Positions 1 to 7,710 are shown, counted from the first letter of the stretch. The stretch: DNA of 14,045 nucleotides from an uncultured Bacilli bacterium (GCA_947632275.1 CANROR010000025.1:1-14045); one strand, 5' to 3'. Notes: generated from the letters alone by a model not told the origin. Numbers and translations are program-made.

Positions 1-1
1 T

Positions 2-73
2 CAAACTCTTTTAAATAAAGGGATTGAGAGGTTTTACCTTCTTGAAACTGTCAAACTCAAGATTATATTATAA
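2..73 (+). CDS. 3' end of an unidentified reading frame (partial)
   Basis: An open frame enters from the left edge and runs 23 codons to a TAA at 71-73, beginning QTLLNKGIERF and ending VKLKIIL. The other two forward frames are closed by stops within the first 20 bases. The residue mix looks like real coding sequence, and a strong hairpin follows about 45 bases later, as expected at a gene end. I do not recognise the family. The C-terminus of a transposase is one possibility, but no terminal inverted repeat can be shown. An 8-base direct repeat (tcaaactc) at 1-8 and 51-58 lies inside it and is probably chance. Confidence 0.22.
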   Translation, partial: QTLLNKGIERFYLLETVKLKIIL

Positions 74-116
74 ATTCGGGAAAAAATCAACTTAAAACCA
101 CGAAAATTGACAATTT

Positions 117-157
117 AATGAAAATAACTCTTTCATATTAAAAGAGTTATTTTCATT
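117..157. terminator. Bidirectional hairpin terminator between converging genes
   Basis: Bases 117-133 pair perfectly with 141-157 (17 bp, 7-base loop). The stem is A-rich on one arm and T-rich on the other, so it carries U-rich sequence at its 3' side in both directions. It sits 6 bases beyond the stop of the minus-strand ATPase gene and downstream of the partial plus-strand frame. It therefore most likely ends both transcripts. The free U-tract outside the stem is short in each direction. Confidence 0.65.
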
Positions 158-162
158 TTTAA

Positions 163-2748
163 CTATATTTTAATAGTTTTATATTTCTTTTTAAACATAA
201 TTTTCCGAATAATATCAATGGGAAAGACCGTTAAGGCTAAACCGATGGCTAATAAAAATTCGACTTTAGTTAAACCAAAAGTACGGAAGATTTCGCCACC
301 CTGGTAAATAATGTATATTTGAGCAATAAAGATAAAGGAGAAAATAAATAGAAATACTTTATTAGTTTTTAAATTAGCCAAAATATTGATGCGTTCCGTT
401 CGGGCATTAAAGGCATTGAAGATGCCCATGAAAATAAACATGGCAAAGTAAGCCGTCATTAAATATTTATTATCCGAACTAAAACGAATGATTTGTTTAA
501 AAATAGGGAGTTTTAAAAATAAGATGCAAATAATTGCACAATAAAGACCAGTAACAATTATTTGATTATACATATATTTATTCATGATTGGTTCGTCTTT
601 TTTCTTAGGAAGTTCTTCCATATATTCTTTTAAAGGGGATTCAAAAGAGAAGGCGAGTCCGGCGAAAGTATCCATAATCATATTAAGCCAAAGCATTTGA
701 ATAATAGTTATTGGAGTGGCTACCCCAATAAAAGAACCAATAATTGATAAAACTAAGGCACACATATTGACTGTAAGTTGATAAATAATAAACCGTCTAA
801 TACTTTTAAAAATCGTGCGGCCATAAATAATGGCTTTACAAATAGAGTTAATGTTATTATCTAAAATAACAATATCACTAGCTTCTTTGGCTACTTCCGT
901 GCCACTGCCCATCGCAAAACCAACATTGGCTTTTTTTAAGGCGGGGGCATCATTAACCCCATCACCAGTCATTCCGACCACAAGATCAAGTTCTTCGGCC
1001 AGGCGCACTAAGCGACTTTTATCTTGAGGTAAAGCCCGAGCCACGACAATGATTTTGGCAAGCATTTTTTTAATATCTTCATCACTTAATTTATTAAATT
1101 CGGCACTTTCTAAAATTTTTTGCTCGCTACTAGTACAAAGACCAACTTCTTTGGCAATAGCTAAGGCGGTATCTTTGGCATCGCCGGTGATCATGATGGT
1201 TTGAATGCCGGCATTTTTAATCGTGGTAATCGCTTCTTTAGCTTCATCTCTGATTTCATCTTTTATTTCGGCTAGGCCTAAATAAGTTAAATGATCGAGA
1301 CTTTTACCATAAGCAAAAACGATAATTCGGCTAGCATTTTTGGTTAAATTATTAATTGTTTTTTTGACTAAATTTTTATTAAAAAGAAATTTTACTTGGC
1401 CGTCAGTATCTAAATAGCTAGTAACTTTATCTAAAATTTTCTCGGCGGCTCCTTTAATAAAAATGGTGCCATCGCTTAAGGTAACGGTGCTATATTTTTT
1501 GTTACTATCAAAGGCATCTTTACTTTTAATGGTGGCGCTTTTCGTTTTATCTTGGCCAATAAATTCTAGAATAGCCCGATCGGTTGAGTTACCTCCAATG
1601 ATTTTGCCTTCACTAAGTTTACTATCATTATTATAAAAACAAGCCTTATAAACATATGAATAAAATGTTTCATATGTTTTTAAATCTTGGCAATTTGTAA
1701 ATTTTTTGCCATTATAGGCTAAAAAGTTGGTTACTTGTAAAACACCTTTGGTTAAGGTTCCGGTTTTGTCAGTAAGTAAAAGATTTAAACTGCCCGCGGT
1801 TTCAATACCGACAAGCTTTCGGACTAAAACGTTATCTTTAAGCATTTTTTTCATATTGCTAGATAAAACTAAAGTTATCATCATGGGTAGTCCTTCAGGG
1901 ACAGCCACGACAATTATGGTAACCGATAAAGTTAAAGCATAAATTAAATGATTTAACATCACGGGAAAGTTCGTAAGCGTTTCTTTAATTAAAACAGGGT
2001 CAAAATTATTATCAATGACTAAACACGAAAAAAGGTAAGAAAGGGAGGCAAGAACTGCCCCGACATAACCAATTTTACTAATGGTTTTGGCCAGTCCTCT
2101 TAGTTTTAATTTCAAAGGACTGTCGGGCACTTTTTCTTGTAATTCTTGAGATATGGCTCCATAGATGGTTTGATCGCCCACGGTCGTAATTTGCATTTTG
2201 GCATTCCCGGCATAAACAACCGAACCGCGAAAAACTTTATTTTGATTTGTAATATTTCGCCCATTAACTTTTTCTTTTTTAGCTTCTTTAGTTTCGCCAT
2301 TTAAGGCCGATTCATCGACACTTAATGTGCCATCAATAATAATCCCATCGGCCGGGATTTTATCCCCACTGGCAAGAACAACCACATCCCCCACAACTAA
2401 ATCACTAATAAAAACTTCAGTTAAAATGTTATTTCGATAAACTTTGGCTTTTATTTTGGCCGATTCTTCTTGTAACCGATTAAAAGCTTGTTCGGAACCA
2501 TATTCGGATAAAGAAGAAATAAAGGAAGCTAAAAAAATGGCAATTAAAATTCCGATGGTTTCATACCAATCAAAACTTTGAAAAAGTAAAACAATTTTAA
2601 TGGCTAAAGCAATCAAAAGTATTTTAATAATTGGATCGCCAAAGGATTCTAAAAGTAATTGCCAAAAAGTATTTTTCTTGCGTTTCGTAATGCTATTCGT
2701 ACCATATTTTTTGCGATTGTTTGCGACTTCCGTGTCATTTAGTCCCAT
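163..2748 (-). CDS. Calcium-transporting P-type ATPase, PMCA-like
   Basis: This 861-residue P2-type ATPase is predicted to export Ca2+ across the cytoplasmic membrane using ATP. Visible elements in order: two N-terminal membrane helices (about 40-80); the actuator domain with N150-G151-E152, a variant of the usual TGE; PEGLP (284-288) in helix M4; the phosphorylation motif DKTGTLT with D327; the nucleotide-binding KGA (432-434); TGD (521-523); and TGDGVND (594-600). Helix M6 reads MLWLNMIMDTFAGLAF, with N689 and D693 as the likely Ca2+ ligands, very close to plasma-membrane Ca2+-ATPases. More C-terminal helices follow. The length is normal for bacterial members. The ATG is preceded by AGGAGG five bases upstream. 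The gene stands alone, divergent from the DUF1287 gene. Calcium specificity is inferred from family motifs; another cation is less likely. Confidence 0.93.
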   Translation of the reverse strand: MGLNDTEVANNRKKYGTNSITKRKKNTFWQLLLESFGDPIIKILLIALAIKIVLLFQSFDWYETIGILIAIFLASFISSLSEYGSEQAFNRLQEESAKIKAKVYRNNILTEVFISDLVVGDVVVLASGDKIPADGIIIDGTLSVDESALNGETKEAKKEKVNGRNITNQNKVFRGSVVYAGNAKMQITTVGDQTIYGAISQELQEKVPDSPLKLKLRGLAKTISKIGYVGAVLASLSYLFSCLVIDNNFDPVLIKETLTNFPVMLNHLIYALTLSVTIIVVAVPEGLPMMITLVLSSNMKKMLKDNVLVRKLVGIETAGSLNLLLTDKTGTLTKGVLQVTNFLAYNGKKFTNCQDLKTYETFYSYVYKACFYNNDSKLSEGKIIGGNSTDRAILEFIGQDKTKSATIKSKDAFDSNKKYSTVTLSDGTIFIKGAAEKILDKVTSYLDTDGQVKFLFNKNLVKKTINNLTKNASRIIVFAYGKSLDHLTYLGLAEIKDEIRDEAKEAITTIKNAGIQTIMITGDAKDTALAIAKEVGLCTSSEQKILESAEFNKLSDEDIKKMLAKIIVVARALPQDKSRLVRLAEELDLVVGMTGDGVNDAPALKKANVGFAMGSGTEVAKEASDIVILDNNINSICKAIIYGRTIFKSIRRFIIYQLTVNMCALVLSIIGSFIGVATPITIIQMLWLNMIMDTFAGLAFSFESPLKEYMEELPKKKDEPIMNKYMYNQIIVTGLYCAIICILFLKLPIFKQIIRFSSDNKYLMTAYFAMFIFMGIFNAFNARTERINILANLKTNKVFLFIFSFIFIAQIYIIYQGGEIFRTFGLTKVEFLLAIGLALTVFPIDIIRKIMFKKKYKTIKI

Positions 2749-2775
2749 GTTTGCCTCCTGTTTAACTATATGAAC

Positions 2776-2805
2776 TTGTCCATTTTTTATGATTTGTGTT
2801 AAAAT
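2776..2805 (+). promoter_or_regulatory. Candidate promoter for the DUF1287 gene
   Basis: TTGTCC (2776-2781) and TAAAAT (2800-2805) are separated by 18 bases, 21 bases before the ATG at 2827. The 78-base divergent gap must also hold the ATPase promoter. A TATAGT on the minus strand (2770 to 2765) is the best -10 candidate there, but it has no convincing -35. Confidence 0.4.
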
Positions 2806-2826
2806 AAAAAAGAAAGTAGGGAAGCC

Positions 2827-3489
2827 ATGAAAATATTTTTAAATTGGGGCCATATGGTAGTATTATTTTTAATTATCTTTTTATTTATTATTGCTTTTTA
2901 TCGGGCCGATTTTATTAAAGTTAAAACTTATAAGGCCGAGGATTTTGGCATCAAAACCGAAGAAAGTGCTCTTGATACAGATAACGATGGGGTAGAGGAT
3001 TACACCGACATTTTAAATGGGGCTCGCGAATTTGTAAGTAAAAATCCGAAATATAAAAGTAAATATTATGAAGGGGGATATCCTACCGATGGCTATTATG
3101 TTTGTACTGATGTTATTTGGTATGCGTTATCTAAGGCCGGTTACGATTTAAAAACTTTGCTAGATGAAGATATAAAAAATAATCAAAGTGATTATGATAT
3201 AACAACCATTGATCCGAATATTGATTTTCGTCGGGTTAAAAATATTAAAGTATTTTTAGATAAATATGCCCTTAAATTAACGCTTGATCCCACTGAAATT
3301 GAAAAATGGCAAGGTGGGGATATTGTTACATATCCAAATCATATTGCGATTGTCTCCGATAAAAGAAATAAAGAAGGGATTCCTTTTATTATTCATCATG
3401 ATGGCGGTCTGAAATACGAAGAAAATGCTTTGGAAGAAAAAACAATAACTGGACATTATCGCTTTACTTTACATGATGTTAACGAATAA
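2827..3489 (+). CDS. DUF1287 family membrane-anchored protein, peptidase-like
   Basis: The protein has 220 residues with one N-terminal hydrophobic helix (about 9-26), so the rest probably lies outside the membrane. The body matches DUF1287 (YijF-like): a G/D-rich lead-in to VCTDV with C93, NIDFRRVKNI (131-140), GGDIVTYPNHIAIVSD (163-178) with H172, an IIHHDGG segment with H190-H191, and the closing ITGHYRF. The Cys-then-His order resembles NlpC/P60-like thiol peptidases, so a role in cell-wall or peptide hydrolysis is plausible; the family function is not established. Residues 50-58, DTDNDGVED, precede the domain and look like an acidic Ca2+-binding loop. The first gene of a plus-strand series, it lies 52 bases before the HD gene. 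Confidence 0.8.
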   Translation: MKIFLNWGHMVVLFLIIFLFIIAFYRADFIKVKTYKAEDFGIKTEESALDTDNDGVEDYTDILNGAREFVSKNPKYKSKYYEGGYPTDGYYVCTDVIWYALSKAGYDLKTLLDEDIKNNQSDYDITTIDPNIDFRRVKNIKVFLDKYALKLTLDPTEIEKWQGGDIVTYPNHIAIVSDKRNKEGIPFIIHHDGGLKYEENALEEKTITGHYRFTLHDVNE

Positions 3490-3492
3490 TAA

Positions 3493-3521
3493 TGGAAATT
3501 TATAATATATTATGGTATAAT
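3493..3521 (+). promoter_or_regulatory. Extended -10 promoter for the HD-domain gene
   Basis: A consensus TATAAT (3516-3521) carries the extended -10 TGG (3513-3515). A weak -35, tggaaa (3493-3498), lies 17 bases upstream. The element is 21 bases before the ATG at 3542, in the 52-base gap after the DUF1287 gene. Confidence 0.6.
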
Positions 3522-3541
3522 TTATAAACGTGAGGATAAAA

Positions 3542-4036
3542 ATGTCAAATAGTAGTGAAATAGATTTTAATTTAATTGTTAATGATATATTAAAAAATGA
3601 TAAATTTATTAATTTAAAGTATGAACGCCATCATGGTATTTCGCGGATGGATCATTCTTTGCATGTGGCACGAATTACATTTTTAGCTTGTAAAAAAATG
3701 CATGTAGAAAAAATTGAAGAGGTAACGAGAGCCGCCTTATTACATGATTTTTTTGTAAGCTCAGAGATTAATAAAAGAGCCTTTATTGCTCATCCGGAAC
3801 TAGCTTTAAAAAATGCGTGTACGGAATTTGCTTTAAATGATATGCAAAAAAATATCATTGAATCGCATATGTTTCCGGTTTCGGTGAAAATGCCAAAATG
3901 TAAAGAAAGTTTTTTAGTATCTTTAATTGATAAAATTGTTTCCGTTTACGAAATGATGAAATATAAAATTCCCATTGAATTAGGAGCTATTTTATTATTT
4001 GTTATTAACTTTTTAGCTATTCAAAGATATTTGTGA
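3542..4036 (+). CDS. HD-domain hydrolase with C-terminal hydrophobic segment
   Basis: The product has 164 residues from the ATG at 3542, which has GAGG seven bases upstream. An in-frame GTG 12 bases earlier has no ribosome site and is not preferred. HD-superfamily metal ligands are visible: H38 and H41 in DHSLHV, the H68-D69 doublet in LLHDF, H84 and H109 as auxiliary histidines, and D130 in SLIDK. The family includes phosphohydrolases acting on nucleotides and other phosphate esters; the substrate cannot be told from sequence. The last 20 residues (about 145-160, IELGAILLFVINFLAI) are strongly hydrophobic and could be a single membrane tail, unusual for a small HD protein. It ends 16 bases before tRNA-Arg. 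Confidence 0.78.
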   Translation: MSNSSEIDFNLIVNDILKNDKFINLKYERHHGISRMDHSLHVARITFLACKKMHVEKIEEVTRAALLHDFFVSSEINKRAFIAHPELALKNACTEFALNDMQKNIIESHMFPVSVKMPKCKESFLVSLIDKIVSVYEMMKYKIPIELGAILLFVINFLAIQRYL

Positions 4037-4052
4037 TAAAATAACTTTAGAT

Positions 4053-4129
4053 GTCCTCGTAACTCAGTTGAATAGAGTAATCCCCTCCTAAGGGATAAGT
4101 CATCGGTTTGAGTCCGATCGAGGACGCCA
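4053..4129 (+). tRNA. tRNA-Arg (CCT anticodon)
   Basis: The full cloverleaf can be drawn. Acceptor GTCCTCG pairs with CGAGGAC. The D-stem is ACTC/GAGT, the anticodon stem ATCCC/GGGAT with loop CTCCTAA (anticodon CCT at 4087-4089, reading AGG codons), and the T-stem ATCGG/CCGAT with loop TTTGAGT. CCA is encoded. A TAAAAT box at 4037-4042, right after the HD stop codon, is a possible -10. A T7 run directly follows CCA, and the next CDS begins 22 bases later with no room for its own promoter, so tRNA and CDS may share a transcript. Confidence 0.96.
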
Positions 4130-4150
4130 TTTTTTTATAAGGTGAAAAAA

Positions 4151-5650
4151 ATGCGAGAAGTTTTAAAATTTAAAGATAATAATATTGAATACTTGTTATT
4201 AGTCCAAAAGGGTAAGCTTATTCCGGCCAAAAAAATAAATCAAGAATTGATTTATGATTTAGATGATGCCGAAATTTTATTAATAAAACAAGTATTTTCT
4301 AAAGTTATGCCGACGAATAAAGTGGTAAATTTAGGCATTTTAAATAAATTTAATAAACAATTTAACCATTATTATGATTATCTTAATCATTATCATTTGT
4401 TTTGGGAACAAAATAAAATTCCCAGTTTAACTGATTTTATAAAACTAAATATTATTTATAATAATGAATTAGAATATGATTTAATTGATGATGTAAAAAA
4501 AAGAGCAAAGAATAAAAAAATAGAGCGAATTATTTATCAAGGAACCAAAGCTTTAGTCGTTATTTTATCGATTGTCGATATTTATTTTTTTGTTAACTTT
4601 GGTTCGGTGATTTATCAAAATTTAGAAAGTTTTTATGTAAATCCGGCTTTAAATAAAATTGAAGAAGTATTGGATATTGCCTATGCTAATCCTTTAACTA
4701 ATACTGATGTAATTAATTATCTTAAGAAAAATCCTAATTTAAATAACGAAGAAAAAGCATATTTAACTTCTTTTAGCGACTTTTTTACCGATGAACTACC
4801 TTATATTGATCGGCGAGATTTAATTGATAATTTAGAAAATCTTAATCCAATTTATTATCCAGAGAAAAATGAAGAAATGCGCGGAGCTTGGTTTAATTCT
4901 GGCGAAGATATTTTTAAAATTAAAATTTGGGAAAGTCAAAGCACAGATCAATTTTTAGCGGAAACTGATAAATATGTTTTAAGACATGAATTTTTTCATG
5001 CTTGGTCCCAAAAAACGGGTCCTAAATTGGCTATTGGCAATTATTTATATGAATTTTTAAATCATACTTTAAGCAATGAATATGCTTATGTTTTACCTAA
5101 CGAAACCGAATATGACAATAGTTATACGGAATTAGAAAATTATGGTCGAGTTTTTTTCGAATTAATTGACGCCGATGTTTTAAGAGAATTTCATGTTACC
5201 AAGAATTTAAATTTATTAATTACCGAATTAAAAAAAATAATTCCTAATGAGGAATCGGCTTATCAATTAATTGCGCAAATGGATGAATATTATCAGGCTA
5301 AAAGAGAACATGTCAATGATAAAGAAGATCAAGAAAAAGCCGAAGCTTTTCAAGAGGCAGATAATCATTTAAAAAATTTATTAACCCTTTATTGGGAACG
5401 AAAATATAATCAAAAAATCACGGAAGATTGGTATATTTATTTTTTATTAAATCCTCAAGATGCTTTTCCGCAAATAAAAGAAAAATTTCCCGATTATCAA
5501 ATTGCATATATAACTTTTGAAAAAGCTTATTTCAATCCGCGATTGGATTCAACTAAAAAAATTAAATTAAAACTCACGGATAATAAGGAAATTGTAATTA
5601 ATGATGCCGGAGAATTAATTTTAGACGAAGAAAATGGTCTAAAGCGTTAA
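4151..5650 (+). CDS. Membrane protein with zinc-metallopeptidase motif (HEFFH), family unknown
   Basis: The product has 499 residues from the ATG at 4151, with AGGTG at 4140-4144 as ribosome site. An in-frame GTG at 4142 lies inside that site and is rejected. I do not recognise the family. Residues 1-130 are charged and probably cytoplasmic. Residues 132-157 (from TKALVVILSIVDIYFFVNFG) form one membrane helix, and the remaining 340 residues should lie outside. RHEFFHAW carries the HExxH zinc signature (H279, E280, H283). NEYAY, with E310 about 27 residues later, could supply the third ligand as in gluzincins; E337 is another candidate. The acidic C-terminal part contains a Lys/Glu-rich probable helix. 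The context (tRNA upstream, nitroreductase 34 bases downstream) gives no functional clue. The metalloprotease call rests on one short motif with fitting topology. Confidence 0.7.
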   Translation: MREVLKFKDNNIEYLLLVQKGKLIPAKKINQELIYDLDDAEILLIKQVFSKVMPTNKVVNLGILNKFNKQFNHYYDYLNHYHLFWEQNKIPSLTDFIKLNIIYNNELEYDLIDDVKKRAKNKKIERIIYQGTKALVVILSIVDIYFFVNFGSVIYQNLESFYVNPALNKIEEVLDIAYANPLTNTDVINYLKKNPNLNNEEKAYLTSFSDFFTDELPYIDRRDLIDNLENLNPIYYPEKNEEMRGAWFNSGEDIFKIKIWESQSTDQFLAETDKYVLRHEFFHAWSQKTGPKLAIGNYLYEFLNHTLSNEYAYVLPNETEYDNSYTELENYGRVFFELIDADVLREFHVTKNLNLLITELKKIIPNEESAYQLIAQMDEYYQAKREHVNDKEDQEKAEAFQEADNHLKNLLTLYWERKYNQKITEDWYIYFLLNPQDAFPQIKEKFPDYQIAYITFEKAYFNPRLDSTKKIKLKLTDNKEIVINDAGELILDEENGLKR

Positions 5651-5684
5651 AAAAAAATTATAATATAAAAAAGGAGAAAAGATT

Positions 5685-6200
5685 ATGGAATTTGCTAAAG
5701 TTTTAGAAGAAAGATATTCAGTGCGTAGTTTTCAAGACAAAAAAATTGAATCAGAAAAATTAAAGGCAATTTTAGAAGCGGCTCGAATTGCGCCAACGGC
5801 GAAAAATCGCCAACCAGTCCGAATTTATGTATTTGAACCGGCGAAATATCAAGAAAAATTAGGTGTAACTTTTAAGATGATGTATAATGCCCCTTTAGCT
5901 TTAATGGTTTGCGTTGATACGAAAGAAGCCTGTTTTTTAGGAATTGAAGAAGGGTATAACACCGGCGAAATGGATGCTTCCATTGTAGGCGTTTATATGA
6001 TGCTTAAAGCTTGGTCTTTGGGCATTGGTTCCGTGTGGGTTCGTTATTTTAATAGTAAAGATTTACAAACTAATTTTAATTTGCCTCCAGATATAAAACC
6101 AGTTTTTTTACTACCAATAGGATATGCTAGTAGTAAGGCCCAACCATCTTTAATGCATACGGATAAGAAAAATTTGGATGAAATAGTTACTTATTTATAA
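5685..6200 (+). CDS. Nitroreductase family FMN-dependent oxidoreductase
   Basis: This 171-residue member of the nitroreductase family would bind FMN and reduce nitro compounds, quinones or similar acceptors with NAD(P)H; the true substrate is unknown. The N-terminal RYSVRSF (10-16) and PTAKNRQP (37-44) are the classic FMN-phosphate and ring contacts. GIGSVWVRYF (113-122) is the second flavin-binding strand. The length is at the short end for the family, typical of the small single-domain proteins seen in anaerobes. The ATG has AAGGAG upstream. A TATAAT at 5659-5664 could give it a separate promoter, though only 34 bases separate it from the preceding gene. Its last 10 bases overlap the end of the converging ligD-like gene. 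Confidence 0.9.
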   Translation: MEFAKVLEERYSVRSFQDKKIESEKLKAILEAARIAPTAKNRQPVRIYVFEPAKYQEKLGVTFKMMYNAPLALMVCVDTKEACFLGIEEGYNTGEMDASIVGVYMMLKAWSLGIGSVWVRYFNSKDLQTNFNLPPDIKPVFLLPIGYASSKAQPSLMHTDKKNLDEIVTYL

Positions 6201-7600
6201 AAATCGGCCCAAGGGTCTTTTCTTTTTAATCTTTTAATAGCTTCGGCCATCGTTATTTCATTAGGTTTTACTTTATCAAGTTCGCTCCAACGAATAGGCA
6301 TGGAAACGGGACAACCAGACCGCAAACGAATCGAGTAGGGAGCAACTGAAGTTGCCGAACGCGTGTTCCGCACCCAGTCGATAAAGATTTTGCCACGTCG
6401 AGCTTTTTTCCGAATATTACTCGTGTATTTCTCGGGCCATTTGGCTTCCATGAGCAAGGCAACATTGTGAGCCATTTCGCGAAAATCTTCCCAGTTAATT
6501 TGCTTTTTCATGGGGACAACGACATGATAGCCTTTACCACCACTGGTTTTAAGATAACTTTTTAGATTTAATTTATCTAAAATTTTTTTTAAATCTTTTA
6601 CCCCTTCCCGGAGTTTATCTAAAGCCAGTTTCTCATCGGGATCAAGATCAAATACCATGACATCTGGTTTTTCTAAAGCATCAACTTTACTGCCCCAAGT
6701 GTGAAATTCAAAACTATTCATTTGGACTTCACTAATTAAGCCTTCGCTATTAATTAAGTAGTAGTAATCTTCTTTTTCGTTAGTTTCATTTTTAATTAGT
6801 TTTTGCCCAATTCCGGCATTTTTATTTTCTAAATGTTTTTTAAAAAATTTTTCGCCTTGCATGCCATCAGGACATCTAATTGTACTGATAAGGCGATTTT
6901 CAACATAAGGTAACATTCTTTTAGCAATTTTGTGATAATACCAAACAATATCCATTTTCGTTATTTTGGGCCGCGCAAAAATTACTTTGTCGGGATTGGT
7001 AATCGTAATATTTTCGACAATATTATTTTTTTTACTAGTTTTACTTTTAGTTTTTTGGTGCTTAGCAATTTCTTCCATAGTCCTTCCGGTTTTAATACTG
7101 GTTTTAATTTTCGTAATGTCGGTAAATAAACTGACGTTATCTTTTTCTTTAATTAAAAGCCAATTATCTTCTTCAAGATGGATTAAAGTCCAAGCACCTT
7201 GGAGACGTTTGCCTTTTAAAACAAATTTAAAAGCTTCGGTTTGAAAATTCTTCGAAATTTTCGTTAATGGTTCCCAAGTACCTTCATCCCAAAGCATGAC
7301 GGTGCCACCACCATATTCGCCTTGAGGAATTGTGCCTTCAAAGGTCCGATAACTTAAAGGATGATCCTCCACCATAATTGCTAAGCGGCGATCTTTAGAG
7401 TTATAAGATGGGCCTTTCGGAACTGCCCAGCTTTTTAATGTACCATTCCATTCTAAACGAAAGTCAAAATGGTCTTTCCGCGCCAAATGATGTTGCACAC
7501 AAAAACGTAATTTTTTAGTGGATTTTTCGATTTTGCCCATTGGTTCTTTAGTTTTAGCAAAGTTCCGTTTAGCATTATATTTTTTTAATTTTTCAGTCAT
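6191..7600 (-). CDS. ligD: LigD-like protein: 3'-phosphoesterase plus primase-polymerase, no ligase domain
   Basis: The product has 469 residues from the ATG at 7600; a GTG three codons earlier has no ribosome site. Residue numbers below count from that GTG (subtract 3 for the ATG). Residues 33-165 form a LigD 3'-phosphoesterase domain: QHHLARKDHFDFRLEWNG with H40/H41, H47, D49 and R51, then SWAVPKGPS, EDHP with H83, and EGTIPQGEYGGGTV. A Lys-rich linker (about 170-200) leads into a primase-polymerase domain from 201: DLDP with D321 and D323, TSGGKGYHV with H362, FIDWVRN with D411, and the closing SVAPYSIRLRSGCPVS. All catalytic residues expected for both domains are present. Family knowledge places these activities in NHEJ, trimming and filling DNA ends. 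The nucleotidyltransferase (ligase) domain usually fused to them is missing, with no frame break. No Ku or ligase gene lies in the window. Confidence 0.92.
   Translation of the reverse strand: MTEKLKKYNAKRNFAKTKEPMGKIEKSTKKLRFCVQHHLARKDHFDFRLEWNGTLKSWAVPKGPSYNSKDRRLAIMVEDHPLSYRTFEGTIPQGEYGGGTVMLWDEGTWEPLTKISKNFQTEAFKFVLKGKRLQGAWTLIHLEEDNWLLIKEKDNVSLFTDITKIKTSIKTGRTMEEIAKHQKTKSKTSKKNNIVENITITNPDKVIFARPKITKMDIVWYYHKIAKRMLPYVENRLISTIRCPDGMQGEKFFKKHLENKNAGIGQKLIKNETNEKEDYYYLINSEGLISEVQMNSFEFHTWGSKVDALEKPDVMVFDLDPDEKLALDKLREGVKDLKKILDKLNLKSYLKTSGGKGYHVVVPMKKQINWEDFREMAHNVALLMEAKWPEKYTSNIRKKARRGKIFIDWVRNTRSATSVAPYSIRLRSGCPVSMPIRWSELDKVKPNEITMAEAIKRLKRKDPWADFYK
6206..6226 (+). terminator. Weak terminator candidate for the nitroreductase gene
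   Basis: A short GC-rich hairpin (GGCC 6206-6209 with GGTC 6214-6217, one G-T pair, 4-base loop) is followed by ttttcttttt. It lies just past the nitroreductase stop, inside the 3' codons of the opposing ligD-like gene. The position is right, but the 4-bp stem is short. Confidence 0.28.
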
Positions 7601-7674
7601 TTTAATCACTAATACTAGTGTGGAAAAAAGTGCAAATATTTATTCTAAAAAAGAAATAAATGTTTAAAAATTAC

Positions 7675-7704
7675 TTGAAATTATATTAAAAAATAGTCTA
7701 TAAT
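7675..7704 (+). promoter_or_regulatory. Strong sigma-A-type promoter in the intergenic region
   Basis: TTGAAA (7675-7680) and a perfect TATAAT (7699-7704) are 18 bases apart. This is among the best promoters in the window, yet no plus-strand gene follows for over 2.5 kb. A hairpin with a T-run ends the putative transcript about 75 bases later. Confidence 0.65.
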
Positions 7705-7710
7705 TATTTT

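Noticed and set aside
830..1942. Plus-strand frames of about 65-71 codons opposite the ATPase gene
   Set aside because: They are antisense shadows of the well-supported ATPase reading frame, without ribosome sites or recognisable products.
3530..3541. Earlier GTG start for the HD-domain gene
   Set aside because: The GTG is part of the ribosome site of the ATG at 3542 and has no site of its own. The same reasoning rejects the GTGs at 4142 and 9429.
6932..7244. Plus-strand frames opposite the ligD-like gene
   Set aside because: Shadow frames in the AT-rich linker region; the minus-strand frame has clear PE and Pol motifs.
7601..7609. GTG start at 7609 for the ligD-like gene
   Set aside because: No ribosome site precedes it; the GTGAT stretch at 7609-7605 instead serves as a weak ribosome site for the ATG at 7600.
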